Below, in pieces: positions 7,344 through 15,388 of a stretch of DNA of 35,521 nt; the first letter of the stretch is position 1; each line of letters begins with the position of its first letter. A program made the position numbers and the translations under genes. The notes beneath the pieces were generated by a model. It had not been told where the DNA came from and made no database searches. It saw only the letters and a program-made list of their open reading frames with translations. Source of the stretch: Clostridia bacterium (lineage in GTDB: Bacteria; Bacillota; Clostridia; Oscillospirales; Acutalibacteraceae); contig JAFYNR010000056.1 of assembly GCA_017548045.1 (NCBI GenBank), forward strand, positions 1 to 35,521, read 5' to 3'.

Positions 7344-8153
7344 TCAGATGTGGAGGATGAACTTATCCTGCTTTTTGTAGAACATCCACAGACCTGCAAC
7401 AACGCAAAGCAGGCTGAATGCAAGGGAATAAAGCAGGTGGTTGACGTTGAACATCTCGCCGAAAAGCACGCAATCACGGAACATTTCGGTTATGGAGTAA
7501 AGGGGATTTGCCATAAGCGCCATTCTGATGATTTTGCTTGAAATGTGAAGCTGTTCAACCTTGTAGAATATGGGAGTCATATAGAAAAGGAGCATACAGA
7601 ATACCTCGTAAAGATATTCAACGTCCTTGAAAAAGACTTCCATTGTGCAGAGGATAAGACCCACGCCCACGCAAAGAACAAGCAGAATTGCAATGGGCAC
7701 AACCGCAAGGAAAATATAGGGTGTGATGTGGGGCTGTTCTGCGGAGAAAAAGTAAAAATAAATTATAAAGCAGGCAAGCACCAGCAGAGAAATCAGGAAG
7801 GTTATAAAATTGGCAATGACATTTGAAAGAGGGTAGATGTATTTGGGAACGTAAACCTTCTTGATAACCGACGCACTGAGCCTTATGGAGCGCATTGCTC
7901 TTTTTGTTGATTGGGTGAAAAACTCATAGATAAGACGTCCGCAAAGCAGATAGATGGGGTAATTGACCATTGACGCATCTTTTCTGCCGAAAATTCCTCC
8001 GAAAACAAGCACAAGAACGATTGTTGTCATAAGAGGCTGCAGGAAGGTCCAGAAAATGCCGAGAACGGAGTTTCTGTATTGCAGTTTTATGTTCTTACGG
8101 ACTATCTCATAGAGAAGATATCTGTATTTATAAAAATTTTTCAGGTATTTCAT
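7344..8153 (-). CDS. ABC-2 permease for teichoic acid / polysaccharide export (TagG/Wzm type)
   Basis: A 269-residue permease with about six membrane segments (near 31-55, 64-80, 108-136, 146-168, 180-197 and 240-258). The cytoplasmic N-terminal stretch RKNIKLQYRNSVLGIFWT is typical of TagG/Wzm/RfbA transporters. I start it at ATG 8153, which gives the usual short N terminus and has AAGGA upstream. An ATG further upstream at 8186 would add 11 residues and overlap the preceding gene. With the downstream ATPase it forms the exporter of the wall polymer whose building genes surround it. Confidence 0.92.
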   Translation of the reverse strand: MKYLKNFYKYRYLLYEIVRKNIKLQYRNSVLGIFWTFLQPLMTTIVLVLVFGGIFGRKDASMVNYPIYLLCGRLIYEFFTQSTKRAMRSIRLSASVIKKVYVPKYIYPLSNVIANFITFLISLLVLACFIIYFYFFSAEQPHITPYIFLAVVPIAILLVLCVGVGLILCTMEVFFKDVEYLYEVFCMLLFYMTPIFYKVEQLHISSKIIRMALMANPLYSITEMFRDCVLFGEMFNVNHLLYSLAFSLLCVVAGLWMFYKKQDKFILHI

Positions 8154-8167
8154 AATAAACCCATTCC

Positions 8168-8932
8168 TTATATTTTCAGACCCCATTTAGCATAGTAATT
8201 GAGCATGGAGTTAATCTGAACAAGTTTAAGCTTGAAATTCTTTTTTGATTCTCTGCCCCACTCGTGGTAGACCGTTGCCGAAGGGCAATAAACCGTTCTT
8301 GATTCACGGTTTACGCTGAGGGTAAGGTCACTATCCTCAAAATACATAAAATAACGCTTGTCAAAGCCGCCCAGCTTTTTGAAAAGCTCGGTTCTTATGA
8401 ACATAAAGCAGCCTGTTGCGTTCTGAATGTCAAGAGGCTTTGAGAGGTCACGGTCAAGCATAGCGTATTCACGAAGAAGCTTTGAGGGTTCGCCGTCGCC
8501 TCTCATTCTGCTTGCAACAAGATATCTCAGGCGGGGAGCCTTTTTACCTAAAATCTGAAGTCTTCCGTCGGGGAAGCGGATTTCGGGGGATGCCATACCG
8601 ATATCTTCATTTTCATCAAGAAAAGCGGAAAGCTTTGCAATAACGTCATCCCTTACGATAATGTCGGGATTGATGATAACGTGGTAATCGGAATCCAGTT
8701 TGTCCAGAATCAGATTATGACCTGCACCGAAGCCGATGTTGCCGCCGCTTTTAATCAGTGTAACCTGAGGATATTTTTCTTGGATAAGCTCGATTGTTCC
8801 GTCGGTTGAGCCGTTGTCAACCACATAAAGACGGAAGGGAGCTTTTGTATGTTCCAGAAGTGAGCCTACCGCATTGTCAATGGTGGCAATGTTGTTGTAG
8901 GTCACGATACAACCTGTGACGGTTTTACTCAT
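8168..8932 (-). CDS. family 2 glycosyltransferase, rhamnosyltransferase-like
   Basis: A 254-residue GT2 enzyme resembling dTDP-rhamnosyl transferases of the WbbL/RfbF group. Visible features are GCIVTYNN, VDNGSTDGT, GGNIGFGAGHN, the NPDII metal site, and the C-terminal YFEDSDLTLSVN with VYHEWGRESKK. ATG 8932 was chosen because AAAGGAAA lies just upstream; the longer in-frame extension to 9010 runs through the end of the preceding gene and has no ribosome site. It probably adds a deoxyhexose near the linkage unit of the exported polymer. No rhamnose biosynthesis genes are in the window, so the sugar is inferred. Confidence 0.87.
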   Translation of the reverse strand: MSKTVTGCIVTYNNIATIDNAVGSLLEHTKAPFRLYVVDNGSTDGTIELIQEKYPQVTLIKSGGNIGFGAGHNLILDKLDSDYHVIINPDIIVRDDVIAKLSAFLDENEDIGMASPEIRFPDGRLQILGKKAPRLRYLVASRMRGDGEPSKLLREYAMLDRDLSKPLDIQNATGCFMFIRTELFKKLGGFDKRYFMYFEDSDLTLSVNRESRTVYCPSATVYHEWGRESKKNFKLKLVQINSMLNYYAKWGLKI

Positions 8933-8967
8933 TTTATTGTTTTCCTTTCCAAGGCACATATTGGAAA

Positions 8968-9663
8968 CTATTTTATTTTTGCCAGTGACGAAATCATTTT
9001 TAAACGCCATTTTATTTTTTGCACCGCAGTGGTTTTGCCGCCTGTAACGTTATCACCGTGCCTGCGCCACAGAATAAGGGGCTTGTTGAGAAGCACGGTT
9101 TTGCAGCCTTTTTTGATAGCGGCAAGTGCAATCCACCAGTCGTGCATGGGCAGTCCCTCGGGGAAAGGGAGAGTGTCCTGCATAACCTGCCTTGTGAATG
9201 CCATACAGCAGCCCACAAAGCTGTTGCGGATAAGATTATGCATAAAATCGGCATTTGAGCCGTGAAGGGCGAAGAATGAAGGCACTGTAATGTTAAGGTC
9301 TGCATCGGTGACGGCGGCATCGTGAAGCACAAGGTCAGCGCCCTTTGCGATTTCTGCCATAACACTGCTTACCTTGTCTGCCTGCCACACGTCGTCCTGG
9401 TCGCAGAGAAAAATAAGGTCACCCGAGCAGGCATTGAGGGCATTTTCAAAATTTTTGACAACGCCCCTGCCTTCGCCTTCAATGTATTTCACTCTTTTGT
9501 CACGGCTTGCAATATTCATTACCGCCTCACGGGTAAAACCCTGAGGGTAATCGTCCGAAACAATTATTTCATCGTTTTCGCCAAGCTGAGGAAGGATGGA
9601 TTCGATCTGCCCGGCAATATACTGCTCGCCTTTGTATGCGGCAAGTGCAACTGAAATTTTCAT
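8968..9663 (-). CDS. family 2 glycosyltransferase, rhamnosyltransferase-like
   Basis: A 231-residue GT2 enzyme with ISVALAAYKGEQYI at the N terminus, DEIIVSDD, and the LCDQDDVW motif that is common in alpha-rhamnosyltransferases (RgpB/RfbG-like). The C-terminal LWRRHGDNVTGG is another mark of that group. It begins two bases beyond the lysS stop with no clear ribosome site of its own, so translation is probably coupled to lysS. It is the first glycan gene of the operon, followed by a second rhamnosyltransferase-like enzyme. Acceptor and sugar are not known. Confidence 0.87.
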   Translation of the reverse strand: MKISVALAAYKGEQYIAGQIESILPQLGENDEIIVSDDYPQGFTREAVMNIASRDKRVKYIEGEGRGVVKNFENALNACSGDLIFLCDQDDVWQADKVSSVMAEIAKGADLVLHDAAVTDADLNITVPSFFALHGSNADFMHNLIRNSFVGCCMAFTRQVMQDTLPFPEGLPMHDWWIALAAIKKGCKTVLLNKPLILWRRHGDNVTGGKTTAVQKIKWRLKMISSLAKIK

Positions 9664-9664
9664 A

Positions 9665-11173
9665 TCAGTCGATTGACTTCATCGTGGGGAAGAGAAGCAC
9701 GTCGCGGATTGCCTGCGAATCGGTAAGAAGCATACACATTCTGTCGATACCGAAGCCGATGCCGCCTGTGGGGGGCATACCGTATTCAAGAGCCATAAGG
9801 AAGTCTTCGTCCGTGGTGTTAGCTTCATCATCGCCCTGTGCAAGCTGAGCTTCCTGAGCCTTGAAGCGTTCTCTCTGGTCGATGGGGTCATTAAGCTCTG
9901 AATAAGCGTTTGCCATTTCCCAGCCGTTCATAAAGAATTCAAAGCGCTCAACGTAATCGGGGTCTGAGGGCTTTTTCTTTGTAAGGGGAGAAATCTCAAT
10001 GGGATGGTCGATAACGAAGGTAGGCTGAATGAGGTGCTCCTCTGCAAATTCTTCAAAGAACAAAGCAAGAATTTCGCCCTTGCCGTGTCTCTTTTCGTAT
10101 TCAACGTGATGCTTGTCTGCAACAGCTCTTGCATCTTCGAGAGTTTTGATTTCGTTCCAGTCAACGCCTGCATACTTCTTGACGGCGTCAACCATTGAAA
10201 TTCTTTCGAAGGGCTGACCCAAATCCATTTCAACGCCGTTGTATGAAATCTTTGTTGTGCCCAGAACAGCCTGTGCAACGTAGCGGTAAAGATTTTCCGT
10301 AAGGTCCATCATACCGTTGTAGTCGGTGTAAGCCTGGTAAAGCTCCATAAGGGTGAATTCGGGGTTGTGACGGGTATCACAGCCTTCGTTTCTGAAAACT
10401 CTGCCGATTTCATAAACCTTTTCCATACCGCCGACGATAAGACGCTTGAGGTAAAGCTCAAGTGAAATGCGGAGCTTGAAATCCTCGTTGAGGGCGTTGT
10501 GGTGGGTTTCGAAGGGTCTTGCAGCCGCACCGCCTGCGTTTGAAACAAGCATAGGTGTTTCAACCTCAAGGAAGCCCTGTGAATCAAGGTAGTTTCTGAT
10601 TTCTCTGAGGATAAGTGAACGCTTTACGAAGGTATCCTTAACTTCGGGATTCATAATGAGGTCAAGGTAGCGTCTTCTGTAACGTGTGTCGGTGTTGGTA
10701 AGACCGTGGAACTTCTCGGGGAGGGGGAGAAGTGACTTTGAAAGAAGGCGGAGTGCCTTTGCGTGAACGGAGATTTCGCCGCGTCTTGTTCTGAAAACAA
10801 AGCCCTTTACCTCAACGATATCGCCGATATCCCACTTTTTGAATTCTGCAAAGGTTTCTTCGCCGATTTCGTCAATTTTAACGTAAACCTGCATTCTGCC
10901 CGTAAGGTCTCTTACGTCGATGAAGTTAGCCTTACCCATATCGCGGCGGCTCATCATACGTCCGCAGATTGAAACGTCGGTATTTTCAAGCTCTTCAAAG
11001 CGTTCAACTATTTCAGCGTTATGGATTGACTGCTCTGCAAGTGTAATCTGAAAAGGGTCGTTGCCTGCCGCCTGGAGGGCTTCAAGCTTATCAACTCTTA
11101 TCTGTCTGAGCTCGTTGGTGTCCTGAACCTGCTCTTCTTCGGGAGCAGCGTTGACAATCTTTTCTTCTGCCAT
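9665..11173 (-). CDS. lysS: lysyl-tRNA synthetase, class II
   Basis: A 502-residue class II enzyme that charges tRNA-Lys. It has an N-terminal OB-fold anticodon-binding domain (about 60-165), then the catalytic core with motif 2 FRNEGCDTRHNPEFTLME and motif 3 GIGFGIDRM. The length is normal for bacterial LysS. A charged, poorly structured N-terminal tail of about 30 residues precedes the OB fold. It follows greA, a frequent pairing in Firmicutes, but an intrinsic hairpin lies between them (11200-11223). Directly downstream, with almost no gap, begin the wall-polymer genes. Confidence 0.97.
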   Translation of the reverse strand: MAEEKIVNAAPEEEQVQDTNELRQIRVDKLEALQAAGNDPFQITLAEQSIHNAEIVERFEELENTDVSICGRMMSRRDMGKANFIDVRDLTGRMQVYVKIDEIGEETFAEFKKWDIGDIVEVKGFVFRTRRGEISVHAKALRLLSKSLLPLPEKFHGLTNTDTRYRRRYLDLIMNPEVKDTFVKRSLILREIRNYLDSQGFLEVETPMLVSNAGGAAARPFETHHNALNEDFKLRISLELYLKRLIVGGMEKVYEIGRVFRNEGCDTRHNPEFTLMELYQAYTDYNGMMDLTENLYRYVAQAVLGTTKISYNGVEMDLGQPFERISMVDAVKKYAGVDWNEIKTLEDARAVADKHHVEYEKRHGKGEILALFFEEFAEEHLIQPTFVIDHPIEISPLTKKKPSDPDYVERFEFFMNGWEMANAYSELNDPIDQRERFKAQEAQLAQGDDEANTTDEDFLMALEYGMPPTGGIGFGIDRMCMLLTDSQAIRDVLLFPTMKSID

Positions 11174-11195
11174 TTTGAATTTCCTTTCTCTTAGT

Positions 11196-11223
11196 AAAAG
11201 GCGACAGGATGGGACCTATCGCC
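11196..11223 (-). terminator. attenuating hairpin between greA and lysS
   Basis: On the minus strand a 9-bp stem GGCGATAGG/CCTGTCGCC (one T-G pair) with a 6-base loop is followed by TTTTACT. The short U tract suggests partial termination, lowering lysS and downstream expression relative to greA. Confidence 0.65.
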
Positions 11224-11236
11224 GGTATTTTTGATT

Positions 11237-11722
11237 TTATTTTGAAATTGCAAGAACCTTAAGGTTGATGATTGCGCCCGAGGGAGTCTGAACCTGTGCA
11301 ACCTCACCGATTTTCTTGCCGATAAGTGCGGCGCCTACGGGTGAAAGGTCTGAGATGATTCCGTTTGCAAGGTCGCTCTTACCGAGGATTTTGTATTCTA
11401 CGAATTTTTCCTCGTCGTCATCGTCAAGGTCAAGGTCTTCAAGCTTAACCTTTGCGCCTACGTGAACTGCTTCTGTTGAAAGCTCTTCTTCGTCAAGGAT
11501 TGTAGCGTTGCGGAGCTCTGCCTCAAGCTTTGCGATTTCGGCTTCCATCTTAGCCTGTTCGTTCATCGCCTCATCGTATTCGGCGTTTTCCGAAAGGTCG
11601 CCGTGTGAACGGGCTTCCTTAATTTTTTCTGCAATATCGTCTCTGCCTTCGGTTTTGAGAAGATTGAGCTTTTCGCTCAGGCTGTTATAATCTTCACGGG
11701 TGAGAACTGTCTGCTTTGCCAT
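11237..11722 (-). CDS. greA: transcription elongation factor GreA
   Basis: A 161-residue GreA. The N-terminal 75 residues form the coiled coil that enters the RNA polymerase secondary channel, with conserved acidic tip residues around LSENAEYDEAMNEQA. The C-terminal FKBP-like domain ends with GAIINLKVLAISK. It stimulates transcript cleavage by backtracked polymerase. The linker holds a run of Asp/Glu (DLDLDDDDEEK), somewhat richer than usual. The start at 11722 has AAAGGAG. It is the first gene of the operon behind a perfect-consensus promoter (11776-11804). Confidence 0.96.
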   Translation of the reverse strand: MAKQTVLTREDYNSLSEKLNLLKTEGRDDIAEKIKEARSHGDLSENAEYDEAMNEQAKMEAEIAKLEAELRNATILDEEELSTEAVHVGAKVKLEDLDLDDDDEEKFVEYKILGKSDLANGIISDLSPVGAALIGKKIGEVAQVQTPSGAIINLKVLAISK

Positions 11723-11775
11723 TTTGTATATCTCCTTTAATCTGAAATATGTTTCAGGTTTTTATTATCCGCTAT

Positions 11776-11804
11776 ATTATAATATATATATATAATAATG
11801 TCAA
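11776..11804 (-). promoter_or_regulatory. promoter of the greA-lysS-wall polymer operon
   Basis: Minus-strand TTGACA (11804-11799), exactly 17 bases of A/T, then TATAAT (11781-11776): both hexamers match the sigma-A consensus. The leader of about 45 bases contains a small dyad CTGAAA/TTTCAG just before the AAAGGAG site. Confidence 0.9.
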
Positions 11805-11815
11805 GTTTTTACTTG

Positions 11816-11832
11816 ATTACAAATTGGTTACA
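11816..11832 (-). promoter_or_regulatory. WalR (YycF)-type box upstream of the greA promoter
   Basis: Reading the minus strand, TGTAAC (11832-11827), five bases, TGTAAT (11821-11816). This fits the WalR consensus TGTWAH-N5-TGTWAH exactly. It ends 11 bases before the -35 hexamer, centred near -55 from the predicted start, a usual position for an activator. WalR governs wall metabolism in Firmicutes. The functional link is inferred. Confidence 0.5.
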
Positions 11833-11844
11833 GGATACCGTTTT

Positions 11845-11892
11845 AAGTGCAAAGTGAATAATTACGAATTACGAATTGCGAATTGCGAATTG
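11845..11892. repeat. dispersed intergenic repeat, copy 1
   Basis: AAGTGCAAAGTGAATA head followed by heptamers AATTACG, AATTACG, AATTGCG, AATTGCG, AATTG. This copy reaches into the 3' end of the minus-strand gene at 11869-12717 and supplies its stop codon and last seven codons. Confidence 0.85.
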
Positions 11893-12717
11893 ACCTTGCA
11901 GGGCATAGCAATTAAGACATTTTGCAGGTGTTACGGTTTCGCATCTTTTGCAGCTTACGTCAATTTCACGGAATACGGATTTTTTGTATTCACTGCCGCC
12001 GCAAAGCTCCGTTACCGCACCCGTAAAATCAACGGAGTCAATGCTTTCGGGGATTACCTCAGAGTGGGAATTGCTGAGGAGGGTGCCCGTACCCTTGAAG
12101 TGAAGAGCGCCGAAGGTTTTGCTTTTATGGCTGAAAACCGCCGCTTTTTCTGCGTGGGGTGAAAGCCTGCCGTCACAGCAGATGATGATATCGGGCTTCG
12201 TCGGCGGCTCGTAGCAGGAGCGTATAACCACCGATGCGCCGAATTCTCTGAATGCCTTTTCGCAGGGCAGTGCGTACCTTTCGGGGTAGGCGGTAATGAC
12301 CCTTACAAGAGAGGCGAAGGGCAGAATACGGCAAAGCTCCGATGCCTGACGGGCACCGTAATCGCTGAGAGTGATGCTGATTGAATCGGGCGGAATATCC
12401 GCATTTTTCAGTGCTTCAACCGCCGTGTTGAAGGTAAGGGCGGAATTCATTGAGCAGGGTACGAATCTTTGCAGCTTGCCCACGTCGGGCAGAGGGATGC
12501 TTCGGGATACAACAATCCGTGAAGCGTATCTGCCGCATTTTTTCTCTGCGGCCTCCCACATTGACCGTGACATACCTTCGGGCACATCCAGCATATAAAA
12601 AGGCAGACCGTTTTCCGTGCTGACGGTCTGAATAACGGAATTCATTACGGCTTTTTTCATTTTTGATTTTGCGAATATTCCTTTGGGCGGAGAAATCACC
12701 CTTAAAACGACAAACAC
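11869..12717 (-). CDS. protein of unknown function with C-terminal CxxC pairs
   Basis: A 282-residue protein I do not recognise. The middle region (about 75-190) alternates short beta-like and helical stretches, as in a nucleotide-binding or hydrolase-like alpha/beta fold, but lacks a glycine loop I can name. Near the C terminus are CKRCETVTPAKCLNC, two CxxC pairs 10 residues apart that could bind zinc. The last residues QFAIRNS and the stop come from a dispersed repeat, so the native C terminus was probably altered. The start is GTG at 12717, seven bases after AAGGGAG; an internal ATG (residue 20) is possible. It follows the pseudouridine synthase gene by 67 bases on the same strand and may be co-transcribed with it. 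It is predicted cytoplasmic, with no signal peptide. Confidence 0.7.
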   Translation of the reverse strand: MFVVLRVISPPKGIFAKSKMKKAVMNSVIQTVSTENGLPFYMLDVPEGMSRSMWEAAEKKCGRYASRIVVSRSIPLPDVGKLQRFVPCSMNSALTFNTAVEALKNADIPPDSISITLSDYGARQASELCRILPFASLVRVITAYPERYALPCEKAFREFGASVVIRSCYEPPTKPDIIICCDGRLSPHAEKAAVFSHKSKTFGALHFKGTGTLLSNSHSEVIPESIDSVDFTGAVTELCGGSEYKKSVFREIDVSCKRCETVTPAKCLNCYALQGQFAIRNS

Positions 12718-12784
12718 ACCATCGCTCCCTTAAACACAGTTTTCTATAAACCTATGCAAAAGTCGGTGCGATGATGTGTTAATT

Positions 12785-13510
12785 TTATTCTTCGTCAATG
12801 AAAACAAGTTCAAGCTCTTTTTCGGTAAGCTCCCTGCAATCTCCCTCAGGGAGAGAGGTATCCAGCTTCAGCGAGCCTATCTGCAGTCTGCGAAGCTGCT
12901 CAACGTTGTTGCCCAGAGCGTGAAACATTCTTTTGACCTGATGATATTTACCTTCCCTTATCTTTATTATGGCGGCAGGCAGACCGTCAACGGTTACGGG
13001 CTTCACCTTTGCAGGCAGACACCGGGTGCCGTCGCCCAGAGTGATGCCGCTTTCAAGCCGTGCAACGTCATTTTCGTCAATGGGGAAGGATAAAACCGCC
13101 TGATAAGTTTTATAAACGTGGTGGGCAGGGCTCATAATTTTATGGGCAAATGCGCCGTCATCCGTGATAATCAGCAGGCCCGTAGTATCCCTGTCAAGTC
13201 TGCCTGCAGGGAAAAGACTTCTCCTTTTAAGCGACTCGGGGATAATATCGATAACCGTCTTTTTGTTGGGGTCTGTCGTTGCGCTTATGACACCCTGCGG
13301 TTTGTTGAGCATAATGTAAACGTGCTCTTTCGCTGTAAAGTTATATCCCTTTACAAATATGTCATCAACGTCGGGGTCAACAAGTTCCTCTGCGCGGAGC
13401 ACAACCGCCGAATTCAGCGTAACCGCACCGTCTTTGATGAGCTTACGCGCATCCCTGCGCGATACGTTGCAGTTGAGGGCTATTAACTTGTCAAGACGCT
13501 TTAATCCCAT
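12785..13510 (-). CDS. RsuA/RluB-family rRNA pseudouridine synthase
   Basis: A 241-residue enzyme that turns a uridine of rRNA into pseudouridine. An S4 RNA-binding domain occupies residues 1-60 (RLDKLIALNCNVSRRDARKLI). The catalytic domain holds the signature PAGRLDRDTTGLL with catalytic Asp at 106, and the later motif KYHQVKRMFHALGN. Total length and the HQVKRM motif fit RsuA (16S U516), though RluB/RluF cannot be excluded. The start ATG at 13510 lies five bases after AGGTGG; an in-frame GTG at 13519 lies inside that ribosome site. A purine-rich tract and small hairpin of unclear role precede it. Confidence 0.9.
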   Translation of the reverse strand: MGLKRLDKLIALNCNVSRRDARKLIKDGAVTLNSAVVLRAEELVDPDVDDIFVKGYNFTAKEHVYIMLNKPQGVISATTDPNKKTVIDIIPESLKRRSLFPAGRLDRDTTGLLIITDDGAFAHKIMSPAHHVYKTYQAVLSFPIDENDVARLESGITLGDGTRCLPAKVKPVTVDGLPAAIIKIREGKYHQVKRMFHALGNNVEQLRRLQIGSLKLDTSLPEGDCRELTEKELELVFIDEE

Positions 13511-13535
13511 AATAACCACCTGTCAAGTATGTAGA

Positions 13536-13590
13536 TAATGAAGAAAAAAGAATAAAGAATAATGAACAGTTAAGGAAGGGCTTCGCCCTT
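13536..13590. repeat. A-rich purine tract with GCCC hairpin
   Basis: A run of GAAGAAAAAAG/AATAAAG/AATAATG units is followed by the dyad AAGGGC-TTC-GCCCTT (13576-13590). It looks like a degenerate short-repeat sequence and lies in the gap between gapA and the pseudouridine synthase gene. It is unlike the dispersed repeat seen elsewhere. Single copy here; the role is unknown. Confidence 0.4.
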
Positions 13591-13654
13591 ACCCATTATA
13601 TAATCGGTCATAGGCGGAGTCTGTCCTGAACTTTTCACTTCGCAGGCAAATACG

Positions 13655-13679
13655 AAAAGGGTCGGTGGTTAGCCGACCC
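13655..13679 (-). terminator. terminator of gapA
   Basis: Minus-strand stem GGGTCGG/CCGACCC (13679-13659) with a 7-base loop, followed by TTTTCGTATTT. It starts 20 bases after the gapA stop. Confidence 0.85.
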
Positions 13680-13698
13680 CTTGAACGTTTAACTTAAA

Positions 13699-14715
13699 TT
13701 ATGCAAGCTCTGCAAAGTACTTGATTGTACGAACCATCTGGCTTGTGTAGCTGTTCTCGTTGTCATACCAAGCAACAACCTGAACCTGATAGAGACCGTC
13801 TTCAATCTTTGTAACCATTGTCTGAGTTGCATCGAAGAGTGAGCCGTATGTGATACCGATGATATCGCTTGATACGAGTTCTTCTTCTGTGTAGCCGAAT
13901 GAAGCTGATGAAGCAGCCTTCATAGCAGCGTTGATGCCTTCCTTAGTGATGTCGTTGCCCTTAACAACTGCAACAAGGATAGTTGTTGAGCCGGTGGGAA
14001 CGGGAACTCTCTGTGCTGAGCCGATAAGCTTGCCGTTGAGCTCGGGGATAACAAGGCCGATAGCCTTTGCAGCGCCTGTTGAGTTGGGAACGATGTTAGC
14101 AGCAGCTGCTCTTGCTCTTCTGAGGTCGCCCTTTCTGTGAGGACCGTCAAGAACCATCTGATCGCCTGTGTAAGCGTGAACTGTTGTCATGATACCGCTC
14201 TGGATGGGAGCATAGTCGTTGAGAGCCTTAGCCATGGGAGCAAGGCAGTTTGTTGTGCATGATGCTGCTGAGATGATGTTGTCTTCAGCTGTGAGAGTGC
14301 CTTCGTTTACGCTGTAAACGATTGTGGGAAGGTCGTTGCCTGCGGGAGCAGAAATAACAACTTTCTTTGCACCTGCATCGATGTGAGCCTGGCTCTTTGC
14401 CTTTGAGCAGTAGAAGCCTGTGCACTCAAGAACAACGTCAACGCCGATTTCGCCCCAGGGGAGCTCAGCTGCGTTAGCCTTTGCGTAGATTTTGATTTCT
14501 TTACCGTCAACAGTGATGCTGTCTTCGCCTGCAACTACTGTATCAGCAAGAGCGTATCTGCCCTGAGCTGAATCGTACTTGAGAAGATGAGCGAGCATAG
14601 CGGGGTTTGTAAGGTCGTTGATAGCAACGATTTCGTAGCCTTCTGCACCGAACATCTGACGGAAAGCAAGACGGCCGATACGACCGAAACCGTTAATTGC
14701 AACTTTAACTGCCAT
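13699..14715 (-). CDS. gapA: glyceraldehyde-3-phosphate dehydrogenase (type I, NAD)
   Basis: A 338-residue GAPDH, the glycolytic enzyme that makes 1,3-bisphosphoglycerate. [10 protein letters not shown]-type Rossmann start ([14 protein letters not shown]), D34 in the INDLTNP loop that favours NAD over NADP, and the catalytic SCTTNCLAP with C153 are present, as is the C-terminal [12 protein letters not shown]. The codon choice is more restricted than in neighbours (many GCT, CTT and AAC), as expected for a highly expressed gene. GGAGG lies nine bases before ATG. It is monocistronic: own promoter at 14760-14788 and terminator at 13655-13679. No pgk or tpi is adjacent. Confidence 0.97.
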   Translation of the reverse strand: MAVKVAINGFGRIGRLAFRQMFGAEGYEIVAINDLTNPAMLAHLLKYDSAQGRYALADTVVAGEDSITVDGKEIKIYAKANAAELPWGEIGVDVVLECTGFYCSKAKSQAHIDAGAKKVVISAPAGNDLPTIVYSVNEGTLTAEDNIISAASCTTNCLAPMAKALNDYAPIQSGIMTTVHAYTGDQMVLDGPHRKGDLRRARAAAANIVPNSTGAAKAIGLVIPELNGKLIGSAQRVPVPTGSTTILVAVVKGNDITKEGINAAMKAASSASFGYTEEELVSSDIIGITYGSLFDATQTMVTKIEDGLYQVQVVAWYDNENSYTSQMVRTIKYFAELA

Positions 14716-14759
14716 AGTGAATTACCTCCAAAAATTTATTAAAAAATTTGACCGTATAT

Positions 14760-14788
14760 ATTTTATACATTTTCTGCGAAATATGCAA
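14760..14788 (-). promoter_or_regulatory. promoter of gapA
   Basis: Minus-strand TTGCAT (14788-14783), 17 bases, TAAAAT (14765-14760), giving a leader of about 38 bases. The same TTGCA-N17/18-TAAAAT form is seen before the cdaR-like gene. Confidence 0.5.
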
Positions 14789-14892
14789 CAGTTTTTTTGA
14801 TGATTTACGGTTTTTTTGAAAGATTTGGTAATGTGAACAAAATTATTGAAATACAGGGCGAAAACTGTGCAAAACTGCCCGATAAAAAAGGG

Positions 14893-15375
14893 TTATTTAT
14901 GATATTTTCCGCCGCTTGAAATCATAAAAGCGCGGTAAATTTGCTCAAGAAGCATAACCCTTGCAAGCTGGTGGGGGAAGGTCATGGGGCTCATTGACAG
15001 CCTGTATTTTGCTCTGCTTTTGACTGCGGGTGCAAGACCGTGAGAGCCGCCGATGATGAAACAAAGGGTGCTGAAGCCCGAAACGGCGCACCTTTCAATC
15101 TCCTTCGAAAAGCTTTCGGAGGACATTTCCTTACCCTCGATGCACAGGGCAAAAACCCCGTCGGAGGGTGAGATTTTTGAAAGAATTCTTTCCGCTTCAT
15201 CGCTCAGCGCCGCCTCAATCTGCGCCTCGTTGGGGCTTTCGGGGAGCCTTGCGGGAGCAAGCTCGGTAACCTTTAATTTGCAGAATGCACCCAGCCTTTT
15301 TTCATATTCGGCACAGGCTCCGCGAAGGTAATCCTCCTTGAGCTTGCCTACGCAGATTACGTTTATGTTAATCAT
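14893..15375 (-). CDS. rlmH: 23S rRNA (pseudouridine1915-N3)-methyltransferase RlmH
   Basis: A 160-residue SPOUT-class methyltransferase that methylates pseudouridine 1915 of 23S rRNA in the assembled ribosome. The start INVICVGKLKEDYL, the SAM-binding FIIGGSHGL and the C-terminal FPHQLARVMLLEQIYRA are the family marks, and length is typical (155-160). ATG 15375 was chosen; AAAGGGAAAA precedes it. A longer reading to 15441 would run back through the upstream gene. It follows the WalJ-like gene by 13 bases, so the two are one transcript. After its stop the minus strand has only a weak GGGC/GCCC dyad and a T-rich stretch. Confidence 0.94.
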   Translation of the reverse strand: MININVICVGKLKEDYLRGACAEYEKRLGAFCKLKVTELAPARLPESPNEAQIEAALSDEAERILSKISPSDGVFALCIEGKEMSSESFSKEIERCAVSGFSTLCFIIGGSHGLAPAVKSRAKYRLSMSPMTFPHQLARVMLLEQIYRAFMISSGGKYHK

Positions 15376-15388
15376 ATTTTCCCTTTCA

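Noticed and set aside
11845-11892. Heptamer repeats considered as a CRISPR or tandem-repeat array
   Set aside because: Units are 7 bases without spacers and occur at four separate sites; there are no cas genes.
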